Position numbers and translations under genes: made by a program | The notes under the pieces: generated by a model | Told to the model about the DNA's origin: nothing | Seen by the model: only the letters and a program-made list of their open reading frames with translations | Database searches by the model: none | Part shown: piece by piece, positions 1-14,015 of the stretch | Layout of the letters: each line of letters starts with the position of its first letter | Numbering within the stretch: the first letter of the stretch is position 1 | Assembly: GCF_000247695.1 (NCBI RefSeq) | Contig: NW_004624801.1 | Coordinates: 5,455,933-5,519,932, forward strand | Direction of reading: 5' to 3' | Origin: Heterocephalus glaber | Lineage: Eukaryota; Chordata; Mammalia; Rodentia; Bathyergidae | Length of the DNA stretch: 64,000 nucleotides

Positions 1-90
1 CCCAGAGGAAGGGGCTTCCAGGCAGCCGTTCCACCTTTCCCACGCAAGAGAAAGGGGCTTCCAGGCCACCATACCACTGCTCCCAGTGCA
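1..90. repeat. minisatellite edge, two ~43-bp units
   Basis: Two diverged copies of a unit containing aaggggcttccaggc start near 5 and 48, and a third begins at about 91 (gagg). The array probably continues to the left of the window. Confidence 0.5.
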
Positions 91-202
91 GAGGAGGTGA
101 GCCATGTGGGCGCCAACAGCACACACACACGCTGCCCCCCATCCCCGTGGAAATGAGAACACACATAAACAAGTCTCAACTGGGATAAGAACTGTGAGCC
201 AG

Positions 203-290
203 GGCTGGGGATGTAGCTCAGTGGCACTGCACCTGCCTGACAAGCCCAAGGTCCTGAGTTCAATCCCCGATACCAAAAAAAAAAAAAAAA
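203..290 (+). mobile_element. ID-like tRNA-derived SINE
   Basis: It has A box tagctcagtgg, B box gttcaatcc and a poly(A) tail. The target-site duplication agaactgtgagccag is perfect at 188-202 and 291-305, which fixes both ends. Confidence 0.9.
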
Positions 291-305
291 AGAACTGTGA
301 GCCAG

Positions 306-500
306 AAGAGGGAAATCTAAATGGTGGCTCTTGGGAGGTTTGTGTGGAGCATTAGGATTACTGGAGGGGCTGGGTGAAGATGGGGTAAGAAGTGCAGGGT
401 TGTGGCCCAGACTCAGTGTGCAACGAGGCTAGAGGGGTCCCAGTGGGCTGTATTTCCTCAAGGCCAGTGCGGAGTGGATGGGGTCAGGGCTGAGGTCAGC
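306..500. other. no recognised feature
   Basis: Unique-looking DNA between a SINE and an LTR-like block. No gene seen. Confidence 0.4.
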
Positions 501-897
501 ATCATGCTTGACTTAAGTGAGTCCTTCATAAACAGGACAAAGCAAACAACTTGTCCACTTTGACAAAGCTTTCAGCAAACAACAGCTTCTCAGTAAATAG
601 GACAAATGGACTCAAAATGAAGTATACAACCCCCCTGGAGCCGAGAAGTCCAGTGATTGTCTACACACCTATGCAAACTGTCCTTGGATTCAGTCATAAA
701 CATCTCGCCCCAGATTCCTTAGCCCCTTTAATACCTACATAAGCCTAATTCCTTTCCCAGTGAGTTGCTAATCTTTCTCCCGGTGTTAGCCCATCCACCC
801 ACGGATGAAATCTTTCCCAGCTAGCTGCTAGAATCTCTCTGATTTTAGTCCCTGTCCACTGGAATAAACTTTTCTTTTTCTCACAACAACAACAACA
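500..897 (+). mobile_element. probable solo LTR (retrovirus-like)
   Basis: This AT-richer block ends in a polyadenylation-type stretch (gaataaactttt near 863) and short CAA repeats. It has the imperfect internal duplication typical of an LTR 3' half (tttcccagtgagttgcta / tttcccagctagctgcta). I cannot name the family or fix the ends, so the call rests on composition and layout only. Confidence 0.35.
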
Positions 898-1196
898 AAA
901 GCCTATTTTAACGAGTGTATTCATGTGCACCGTCTGTAACAGTCACAGAGGGAGAAGATGGAAGGGACCCCGGGGCAGGAAGGGCCAGGGACTCTCCAGA
1001 CCAAAGGTCTCAAGGCAACCAGGGTCTGGGATCACTCAGAGGGCAGAAAGCCCACCGTTCGTGTCCGCCCCTTCGCCTCTGCACTGGTCCTCACCAAAGG
1101 TGGTCCGGGAGCCGAACAGAGTGGTTCCAGCCGCTCATCCCCTTCTCCCTCTGAGGTGAATTTGCGGCCCCCCAGCCGTTAAAAAAACGAGTAACA

Positions 1197-1291
1197 TAGA
1201 GCCGGGGATTTAGCTCAGTGATTCCGGCGCCTGCCTCGCAAGCGCAAGGTCCCGAGTTCGATCCTCGGTACCAAACAAAAAACACCAAAAC
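1197..1291 (+). mobile_element. young ID-like SINE
   Basis: A well-preserved copy with CpGs still present (ccggcgcctgcctcgcaag). It ends ggtaccaaac plus an A-rich tail. The target-site duplication aaaaacgagtaaca lies at about 1183-1196 and 1292-1305. Confidence 0.9.
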
Positions 1292-1319
1292 AAAAACGAG
1301 TAACAGCTAAGCAGTGACT

Positions 1320-1560
1320 GACGTTTTCTCGTAGGCTCCGGGGTTCTGGTCACGCCCCCATACCGTGGAGCCAATCGCGGGGCCCAGAGGAGGGGGGGCG
1401 GGGGCGGCGGGGGTGGCGGGGCCGGGCCCACCCGCTCCCTGAAGGGAAGGTGGGGGCTAGGCCCGCTTTGGTAGAGTACCAGTGGCTGCGTACCGCCCGA
1501 CACTAGCAAGGGCCCGGAGGCGACTCATACCCCACCCCCACCTCATTGCGCTGGCCGATA
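1320..1560. promoter_or_regulatory. CpG-island promoter candidate
   Basis: A very GC- and CpG-rich segment stands out from its flanks. It holds a CCAAT box (gagccaatcgcgg near 1370), a run of GC boxes (ggggcgggggcgg, 1388-1420) and further CpGs through ccgatacgcgtcag near 1560. No TATA box and no convincing exon follows on either strand, so the transcript it would serve is unknown. Inference from composition only. Confidence 0.4.
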
Positions 1561-2240
1561 CGCGTCAGACCAAATCCTGGCTTCTGGATCTATGACTTCG
1601 CTGGGCCTGAGAACCAACTGTGCGGTCACTTCGCCTCCCTCAGCTGACGACTGTCCACTTGTGAGTGGCAGCAATACCGCCTGCCAGATCTTTGCCTCCC
1701 GAGGACATCAGCGTAGCCTTGTGAGCAGAGCTTGGACCCAAGCTGCAGCCTCTCCCCGACCTTCGGGAGCCACACACCTCTTTTCACTGCACCTTATACC
1801 GTGTGATCGCCTCAGGTGCCCTTGGGGACTCTGCTGTGTGTAAATCACCATTCGGCCGTGTTTTCCTCTTCTACTTCTGTCGTTTCTTTCCAAGGTAAAC
1901 AAATGTCAAAAATAGCAACTGTGCCAGTGAAGGGCATGTGTCATGCTGAATCATCAGTGACTGTGCTTTGGGCACTTTACACTTGCAGTCTTTGGTCGAG
2001 TGGGAGCCCAGGGCCTGAGTGTGGAGCACAGTAGGGTGGGGAGAGGTGTGCGCAGGTCCTAAGGGCTGGGTCCTAAAGGCAGGTCTGTGAGGGCTGGGAA
2101 TGGGCCAATTCTTGGAAGTGGGCTCCACTGAGCCCGGGTCCTCTTCTCCCTTGATCTCTGGGCAAGAAAGATGCCCTTCCTATTGTTACTTAGTGGCGCA
2201 GAGACCAGCAATGCTTTCCAGGCTCTTATTGTCTCGCTCA
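1561..2240. other. no recognised feature
   Basis: Only short open frames in conflicting directions. It may include transcribed sequence of whatever the CpG island serves, but nothing supports a gene. Confidence 0.4.
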
Positions 2241-2241
2241 A

Positions 2242-2709
2242 TGAATTGGACAGACCAGTTTGTGAATGTGAAAGATTAACATTTATTTAAGGCACAAAGA
2301 AGAAGAAAAGGAAAAGAAGCACAAAAGAAGTCCTCAAGGAGAAAAGGTTGCTTGGAAGGAAAAAAGAGAAGATATGTCCTGCAACAGAACAGAACTGCAA
2401 TAACTATACTCCAGTAGTGCAAAGTCATTTGCTGCCATCTTTTTATGTCTTCAGTAGTTGATGCAGGTGGTCCACTCAATCCTGTGCTGGAAGATTGGGA
2501 TCAGGTGCGAGGCTCAGCTTGTCAGAAGATTGATATTAGGTGTCAGGTTCAGCATGTTCTTATGTCAGAAGATTGGCACCAGGTGCTTGGCTTGGCTTGA
2601 TCTTGTGTCAGGCTCGGGAGCTGCTGCTCTGCCCATGGTAACAAGTCTCTTCAACTGGCTGGTCGTGCCAGTTGACAACCATGTTGTCATGCCCTAGTCT
2701 TCTGCCTCA
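2242..2709 (-). mobile_element. ERV 3' LTR (minus strand)
   Basis: Read on the minus strand, the block starts TGAGGCAGAAGAC and ends ...CCAATTCA, the TG...CA ends expected of an LTR. It contains the repeated caatcttctgaca motifs and a polyadenylation signal (aaataaatg, complement of 2279-2288). A second copy of the same LTR lies at 33519-33983 in the opposite orientation, which confirms the unit. A short purine run just inside (cagtgggaaa, minus strand) sits where the polypurine tract should be. Confidence 0.8.
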
Positions 2710-4908
2710 TTTCCCACTGAGAGACACAGATAAATCTCTATAATTCCTTCTGGAGTGCTTGAGAGAGTAGAGGTCTCTGTCTTCAGATAGCTACTTTCTA
2801 CTGAAAAGGACCATGGGCCCTACCTACTGGAGACTATGTATTAACCACCTTATGTGATGTGGGTTACTGGCTGGACTGAAACGTATAAGGAATTGGTGTC
2901 TATATATGAAGAAGTGTTGAGCTGCCCATTTAACAGAAGAGAGCTTGATGAACTTGTCAGGAGCCTGTCCTTGAAGCAGAACTGGGGTCCTGCTTTCTAA
3001 AGAGGAGCCTAAGGTCTTCCAGTGCTCCGCAGTACTACTCTGTCAGATGGTGTTCAGATACGGTATTAGAGAAGCTGGTTTTATTCTAGAGAAGTGAATC
3101 CAACTGTCTAGCTCTGCCACCTTCATTACAGTGCCCATGGCAAGGATCACTGAAAAGGGTCCCTTCCATTTTGGTTTTGATTTGTTCTTGGGAGTCTCTT
3201 CTTTCCAAGTTTTAACAAGCACCAACCACCCAGGTGAACATTAGATTGTTCCTCTGGGCCAGGAGCTGGCAGGACTTTGTTCCTGTGTAGTTGGGTGGCC
3301 TGCTGTACTTGGCTTAGATTGATAAGCTATCCCAAGAGTCCCATGGTCTGTGGATCTATTATCATATCAGAGGATAGAAAAGGCCTCTCATATTACATGT
3401 CAAATGGACTCATATTTAGTCTAGCCTTGCGGGGGAGGTTCTGAATCCTCATGAGGGCAATTGACAATAACCAGAGTCAAGATTCGGATATCTCCTGGCA
3501 AAGCATTGCCAAAGCTTGCTTTAGGATCTGGTTGACTCTCTCAACCTTTCCAGAGCACTGAGGTCTCCATGAAGAGTGGAAACGGTACTTTATTTCTAAA
3601 CCCTTTGACATCCCCTGAGTTATTTGAGAGGTTAAAAAAAAAAAAATGCCCATTGTCACTCTGAAGGGGTGGGGTAGTCTAAACTGGGGGATGATTTACT
3701 TATAAGGAGAAACTGACTACTCTGTAGCCCTTTCTGAATCAGTAGAGAAGGCCTCAATCCAGCCTATAAAAGTATCAATTAGAACTAAAATCCCCCACAT
3801 GATGACATATGGGTAAAGTCTAAATGCCAGTCCTCCCCAGGGTATGTCCCTCTTCTCTGTACAGATTCTAACAAAGGAGGTGGTCTGGATTTCCCAGGGT
3901 TATTGTAGGTGCAGAGTGAGCAAGCTTGGTAGACCTGTTGGGTGGTTGTCACTTGTGCTAGCTCTGTGAAAATTCAAGTGAGCTCTTGTAGCATCTCTTC
4001 CCATATGGAAAGAATCATAAATGGTTTTCATAGCTTTCTACTGTGCTCCCTGGGGAAGGACCAGTTTCCTCACTGAACTGCACCTCTTCGGGGTCTTGTA
4101 GGGGTAGGTCACTGATGTCCTGCCTGCTTACATAGGTCTGAGAAATCACTTGTTCACAAGAGTGACTAACCACTCAGCCTGTAGGCATTAATGAAGTAGG
4201 ATTAAGAATAGTGCAAGTCTTTAGGGTAACCTCAGGGTATCTAAGACCATGTCCTGATACTTAGCTGTTTCCCTATTGACCACAAGTAGCCTTTCATCTC
4301 AAGTACAGCCCCGACCTGGTGGGGAGTCCAGATTTACAGTTTTTGTCTCGAGGTTAGTTTTGTAGCTTCACCCATTAGCATACCTGTAGTTACTATTGCC
4401 CTAAGCCAAGGTGGCCTTCCAGCCACCACTCTTTGTTGAAAAGTAAGCTACGGGACAGCTTTCTTGTCCCAGTCTTTGGGTTAAGACACCCAAAGCAATT
4501 CCTCTCTTTTCTGATATGTAGAGGGAGAAGGATTTTCTTAAATCAGGTAGCCCTAATGCTGGAACCTTAGTGATGACATGTTTTATTTCTCAAAAGGCAT
4601 TGCCAGTCACTTTTGTCCATTCTAGGGGCATAGACTCAGGACCTTTGACAGCCTCGTATAAAGGCTTTGCTACTAGTCCAAAATTAGAGATCCAAATCTG
4701 GCAGAAGCTTGCCATTCCCAGGAAGTAATGGAGCTGTTGTTTGGTGGCAGGGGGCCCCAGATGACAGATAGCCTGGATCCAATACCTAGACAGCTGCTTT
4801 TTTCCTGGGTGTAAGAATATATGCCAGGTATTGGACTTTCTGGAGAGATAGCTGAGGTTTCTTCTTTGAGACTTTATATCCTTTCTCAGCTAGAAAATTG
4901 AGGGTTTG
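2710..4908 (-). pseudogene. ERV pol 3' half: RNase H/integrase remnant
   Basis: Minus-strand remnant of a class I (gammaretrovirus-like) pol gene. The clearest part is 3043-3659. It holds the end of the integrase core (WRPQCSGKVERVNQ-type motif) and the C-terminal beta domain (WKGPFSVIL ... WIHFSRIKP). These lie in separate frames broken by stops and frameshifts. At 4790-4896 a piece of reverse transcriptase is visible (FLAEKGYKVSKKK ... KVQYLAYIL). Only about 330 bases separate integrase from the LTR, so env is absent. The copy is not functional. Confidence 0.75.
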
Positions 4909-5023
4909 AAATTCTGGCAGGGCTATGGGGAAAAAAGAACTCTTCTCCACTGTTGGTGGGAGTGTAGACTGGTGCAACCACTGTGCAAATCAGTCTGGAG
5001 CTTCCTCAGAAAACTAGAATTAG

Positions 5024-5114
5024 GGGCCGGGGATTTAGCTCAGTGGTTCCAGCGCCTGCTGCAAAAGCACAAGGTCCGAGTTTGATCCCTGGTGCCAAAA
5101 ACAAAAACAAAACA
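5024..5114 (+). mobile_element. ID-like SINE nested in L1 (first)
   Basis: ggccggggatttagctcag start, degenerate B box and A-rich tail. It is flanked by aaactag(a/g)attag at 5011-5023 and 5115-5127. Confidence 0.85.
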
Positions 5115-5127
5115 AAACTAGGATTAG

Positions 5128-5207
5128 GGCCAGGGATTTATCTCAGTGGCACTGTGCCTGCCTGCCAAGTTCAAGGTCCTGAGTTCAAACCCCAGTACCA
5201 AAAAACA
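5128..5207 (+). mobile_element. ID-like SINE nested in L1 (second, same site)
   Basis: Diverged copy (ttatctcagtggcac, gttcaaacc) placed directly after the previous one. The duplication aaactaggattag occurs at 5115-5127 and again at 5208-5220, so both SINEs used the same target. Confidence 0.85.
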
Positions 5208-5867
5208 AAACTAGGATTAGAGGTCCCATCTAACCCAGCTATTCTCCTGCTGGGTATCTTCCCAAAAGAATTAAAAGCATCATACCACAGCGATATATGT
5301 GCACCCATGTTCATAGCAGCACCGTTTGTAATAGCTAAACCTTGGAAACAGCCCAAATGCCCATCAACTGGTGATTGGGTAAAGAAGATGTGGGGTTTTT
5401 TAATAAAATGGAGTACTACTCAGCCATAAGAAAGATAAACTGGAGACATTTATAGCTAAATGGTTGCACCTTGAGGCCATACTCCTAAGTGAAACATAGG
5501 ACACACATGTGTAAATACTGAAATGTTTCGCTGGTGTGAGAACCTGAAAGTGTAAATGAGGACCAAAATGTATAATCAATATTGTGAAATAGGACGAAAA
5601 TGTTCACGGGGGAGAGGCACCAGGGTGAGAGGGCAGGGGAAAGGAAAGAAGAGAAAGAAAAAATTTAAAAAGGAGAAAACAGAAACAAAGCTTTTATAAA
5701 CAGGGATGGAGGGGTAGAGAGGTTGAAGAGAGGGAAGGGGGATGGGAAAAAATAATAAAAACCAAGATATGTCATGTACAGGTACACATTCCCACTGATA
5801 AACGTGATCATAATGTATACCTAAAATGTACCAATAAACTTAATGAATAAAAATAATTGAGAGTTTG

Positions 5868-6260
5868 GATAGTAAGTAGGACCTTGGTTCACGAACTTGT
5901 TTTATGATTTGGGGGAAGATAGATATTAAAATCTACATACTATAGGGTAGTTTCCTGTTTAAACTCTAGTTTCCCCAAATCTTTTTCTAATGCCTGAACA
6001 AAAAGGTAAAGCCTGTCTCTAAAGCCCTGTGGAAGAACTATCCATGTATACTGCTGTTTTCCCTTGAAGTGGCAGTTTCCCATTCAAAAGTAAACAGAAA
6101 CTGGGAATGCAGGTGGAGTGGAATAGAAAAAGAAAGGATCTTTGAGGTCTAGGACTGAGAAACAATTTGTGTCCCCTGGAATCTGGGAGAGAATCATATA
6201 TGGATCTGCCACCAGAAAGTGGATTGGGATTACAGCCTCATTAATGAGGCAAAGGTCTTA
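5868..6260 (-). pseudogene. ERV reverse transcriptase remnant
   Basis: On the minus strand a conceptual translation with frame changes gives the retroviral RT palm pattern (LDLK ... SIPLH ... QFLF-FEW ... a degenerate Y-W-LPQGF region). Stops and frameshifts are frequent. This is the 5' continuation of the pol remnant at 2710-4908, separated from it by the L1. Confidence 0.6.
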
Positions 6261-6289
6261 TACCATTCTATATTCTCCTGAAGGTTTTA

Positions 6290-6973
6290 TTATGGGGAGA
6301 AGGGGAGCACAGCAGGGGGACTGGCAAGGCTGCAGAAGGCCATATTTAAAAGGCCATTTCTCAGGAGAAGGATGTGTTGTGAGTTAGAGAAGTAGGACGC
6401 TCCACTCTGAGTATGTCCTGTGGGATTTAAAGTTGTCTGAGGAGCACAACCAGAGGGCTGGGGAACACTGGGTCCCTCTGGGGCACTGGGTACTGGTAGA
6501 GTTCTTGATTTACTTGAAGGGGACTGTTTCACTGACCTGAGCATTATAAAGAGGAGGTCAAAGAGACCTCCAAGTGTGATTTCAAACAGGTGGGAAAGAT
6601 CCATATTCCCCTAAGAGACAGGTGAGGTCTGAGGGCAAGATCACCAGTGATATCAACTTCCTCTCCCTTAGGGGCCACTCCGGGCTTTTCTGGTGATTAA
6701 GAGTTACAAAAGCCTGAACATAGGGGCTTCACTCCACTTTCCATGCTTTTTGCAGAAACGGCCTATTAAATAGTATCATATTTCAAACTGCCTTTCTTTA
6801 CCCATCTCTCATCATTCCCTAGTTTGAACTGAACCCAAAGCATATTAAAATAGCGGATAAGCTGTTCCTTTCTCAGACTGTCAGGGTCAAATGTTTCCCA
6901 CTGTTGAAGGATATGACCTAATGGCAAGGTTGCTGGGATCTGCAGGGTGTTTGTTGCTCAAGATGATTCCCAT
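6290..6973 (-). pseudogene. ERV gag remnant
   Basis: A minus-strand gag-like stretch. The ATG at 6973-6971 is followed by GGA (Met-Gly), the usual myristoylation start of a gammaretroviral matrix protein. A proline-rich segment follows in an open frame at 6290-6604. Frameshifts and stops break it. The MORC2 retrocopy landed about ten bases upstream of the ATG and split gag from its leader. Confidence 0.5.
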
Positions 6974-6983
6974 GGCACATCTT
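6968..6983. repeat. target-site duplication of MORC2 retrocopy, left
   Basis: cccatggcacatctt here matches cccatgggcacatctt at 11298-11313 with one extra base. The left copy abuts the retrocopy's tail (a T run on the plus strand). Confidence 0.75.
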
Positions 6984-11297
<4,314 letters not shown>

Positions 11298-11313
11298 CCC
11301 ATGGGCACATCTT
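11298..11313. repeat. target-site duplication of MORC2 retrocopy, right
   Basis: cccatgggcacatctt, partner of 6968-6983. It marks the 5' end of the retrocopy and the return to ERV leader-like DNA. Confidence 0.7.
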
Positions 11314-11948
11314 GAAGCCTATGGAGAAAGAAAACTAGGTCCAGACTCTCCTTCAGAGAGCATCCCCTGCAGGAGGCAGACCCATGAGTTCATAAAGTGC
11401 ACCTTGTGACACTCACGTACTTATTTAGGACTACTCAGCCCTAGTATTAGTGTTTCCTTAGAAGCAGATGTCTGTGCTCAAAGCTCTAGTAGTGACACCA
11501 GTGTTTTAGCTTTCTAGTACTCCTTATCCCTAGAAGTCGCCATACTATGGCCCAGTAACTCCTGAGGGAGAAGGGTGGAGCCCTCAGGGGCTAGTTTAGC
11601 CACTTGAGAAATGGTGGATCAGGGTGGAGTCCTACAAGAGCTACCCTGAATGCCTGGGAAACAATCTTTTACATTCATCCAATCAATGACTCTTTTACTT
11701 TATTTAAGGCAGCAACGATGGAAATCTAAAGTACTTACCTGAATTTGAAACAAAGAGGAAATCCATCCTGAGTGCCCTATGTTCCCTGAAATCGAGGCTT
11801 TAGCTCTTATCTATAAAAGCACAAAGCACAATCCATGTCCATTCACAAGACTTACAAAAATAAAATACCAACTTTTCAAATTGGAAGAAAGAAAATAAAG
11901 TGGCTCAAGCAACTTTTCAAAATACTGTGACAAGATACTTCAAAATAC
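11314..11948 (-). other. probable ERV leader and unassigned DNA
   Basis: By position, the DNA just right of the MORC2 insertion should be the ERV 5' leader. I do not recognise a primer-binding site or a 5' LTR, although ttatttaaggca near 11700 resembles the R region of the 3' LTR. The 5' LTR is lost or too diverged to see. Confidence 0.3.
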
Positions 11949-12566
11949 TTCTCTCTCCAGGTGTCCTCGTGAGAGTGGCATCATCTTTAAATCCTGTGTG
12001 GCAATCCCTGACACACTGCGGTGATGCTCAGGGAAGACGGGGCAACCTGGAAATCCAACCAACCACTTCCTTAAGATCATCCTCCTTTTGGGTAATTATC
12101 CAAAATGCTTCTTTGTGCGAGCAGACAATGCAGATCTGCATGTCCCTCTGAGGGAAGGCTGTGGGGCTGATGGGCAAGAACACCATGATGTGCAACTCAT
12201 CTGGAAAACAACCCAGCTCTGGAGAAACTGTTCCCCGAGAAAATGTGGGCTTTGTGTTCACCAGAAAGGACCTCACTGAGATCAAGGATATGCTGCTGGC
12301 CAGTAAGGAGCCAGCTGCTGCCTGTGCTGCTGCCATTGCACCATGCGAAGTCCTGTGCCAGCCCAGAACACTGGTCTGAGGCCTGAGAAGACCTCCTTCT
12401 TTCAGGCTTTAGGCATCACCAGTAAAATATCTGGGGGTTGCTGGGGATGTAGCTCAGGGGCACAGCGCCTGCCTGGCAAGCATGAAGTCCTGAGATCGAT
12501 CCCCGGTACAAAAAAAAGGACTAAAATATCTGGGAGTATCATTGAAATTCTGAGTGATGTGCAGCT
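11949..12566 (+). pseudogene. RPLP0P: RPLP0 5' half, processed (part of chimera)
   Basis: A retrocopy of the 5' half of the 60S acidic ribosomal protein P0 mRNA. It starts at the pyrimidine-rich 5' end (ttctctctccagg, a 5'TOP-type start), runs through the 5' UTR and the degenerate ATG at 12024, and includes recognisable segments ([55 protein letters not shown]). Small deletions shift the frame. A SINE at 12436-12520 interrupts it. RPLP0 similarity stops just after the SDVQL codons, with no poly(A) tail, and MFAP1 sequence begins at once. Confidence 0.9.
12436..12520 (+). mobile_element. ID-like SINE in the RPLP0 part
   Basis: A box tagctcagggg, B box gatcgatcc, tail acaaaaaaaagga. The target-site duplication taaaatatctggg at 12423-12435 and 12522-12534 shows it arrived after the pseudogene. 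Confidence 0.9.
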
Positions 12567-14015
12567 AAAGTGGTGGGAGAAAGTGACTCAGAAGTAGAAG
12601 GAGATGCTTGGTGCATGGAATGAGAAGATAGCAGTGAAGAGGAAGAGGAAGTGGAAGAGTTTGATGATGAGGAAATAGAGCAGCACTGTGGCATGATGTG
12701 TCAGCGAGCACAGGAGAGAGAAAATGAAGAGACGGAAGTCATGGAGGTGGAGGAGAAGGACGTTCTGGGGAAGAGTCAGAGCCTGAGTCTGAGTAGGAAG
12801 AATACACAGACAGTGAGAGGAGATGGGCCTCTCCTTAAACCAGTCTTTATTCGAAAGAAGGACTGAATAGCCATTAAGACTGTGAGACTGAAGTACTGAA
12901 GCAGAAGGAGCTGGAGCAGGAAGCAGGAAGCTGAGGTACACACTCAAGATTGTAGAAGAGGAGACCAAAGAAGAGCTGGAAGAGAACAAGCAGGTGTTCT
13001 CAATAATGATGATGAAGATGATGAGGAGTATGAGACATGGAAGTTTCGAGAGCTAAACAGAATCAAGAGGGCCAAAGACTGAGAAGCATTTGAAAAAGAG
13101 AAAGCAGAAGCTGAGTGCAAGAGAAACCTTACTGAGGAAGAGAGGAGAGCTGAACTTTGGGCAAATGGCAAAGTCATTACCAACAAAGCTGTTAAGGGTA
13201 AATGCAAGTTTTTACAGAAGTGTTATCACTGGGGTGCCTTCTTCATGGATGAGGATGAAGAAGTATACAAGAGAGATTTCAGTGCACTTACCCTCGAGGA
13301 TCATTTCAACAAAACTATTCTTCCTAAAGACATGCAGGTCATGAAATTGGGACGTTCTGGTCGTACCAAATACACCCACCTTGTGGACCAAGACACTACC
13401 TCTTTTGACTCAGGATAGGGACAAGAGAGTGTAGAATACAAAGCTCTAAACAAAAGGTAGCAGGGGTATGAGACGTATTTGAGCAGCCATCGGCAAGAAG
13501 CAGAAAACTACCTAATATTTCACCACTTTTCCAACTATGGGACACAAGGAGGAATCTCAGCAGCTGGTCCTTGATTTTCTTTTTCCATTATGTACATGGT
13601 CCCAGCTGACTGGACTTACTGCCATACTTGTATTCCTGGGTGGCTCCATTTTTGAAGGTGCTTTTTGAGATTTGGACTCATATGGAGAAACTCACCCGCC
13701 ACACACATACACACACAAAAGCACTATCCAGGTAGGATTAGACTTCCCAGTTAAAACCATTTCTGAGAAATCCTAGATTTCTCCACTAGGGCTTCCCATA
13801 TTTACTTGAATCTCAGGAGTTTCTTTTTCCAGCCCCTTAGCTTGAGACAGAAATGTAGGCATGTAAACAGACAATGTGTTACCTCTACCTTAGCATTAAG
13901 AGGAAATTTAAGCTATTTGAAACCTGTTTTGCATTTTTGGTTGGAGTCAACTTTTCTAAGTAAATATATTTTTGATCCATTTATGTGTGTGTCAAGAAAT
14001 AAAATAATTACATCC
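12567..14015 (+). pseudogene. MFAP1P: MFAP1 3' half, processed (part of chimera)
   Basis: A retrocopy of the 3' half of MFAP1, a nuclear spliceosome-associated protein despite its name. Similarity begins inside the coding region (the [14 protein letters not shown] codons at about 12570-12611). It runs through the acidic region (SSEEEEE, DDEEIEQ), LKPVFIRKKD, TEEERRAEL, KVITNKAVKGK, FFMDEDEEVYKRDFSA and GRSGRTKYTHLVDQDTTSFDS, to a stop near 13520 and a 3' UTR. An aataaa signal is at about 13999. Stops and frameshifts are scattered through it. No introns are present. The 5' half of MFAP1 is missing and RPLP0 replaces it. Confidence 0.9.

Larger units (their letters stand above)
4909..5855 (+). 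mobile_element. L1 3' end inserted in ERV pol
   Basis: This 5'-truncated LINE-1 holds the last part of ORF2 (cactgttggtgggagtgta ... caaatcagtctgga) and a lineage-specific 3' UTR. It ends near the aataaact signal and an A-rich tail. The target-site duplication attgag(g/a)gtttg flanks it at 4897-4908 and 5856-5867, so the insertion interrupts the minus-strand RT gene of the ERV. Two ID-like SINEs are nested inside. A related L1 3' UTR lies at about 34010-34430. Confidence 0.85.

Noticed and set aside
1197..1291. A genuine tRNA gene
   Set aside because: A and B boxes are present, but the A-rich tail, target-site duplications and many sibling copies show it is a SINE.
12651..13344. Independent short genes in the acidic frames
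   Set aside because: They are pieces of the broken MFAP1 copy.
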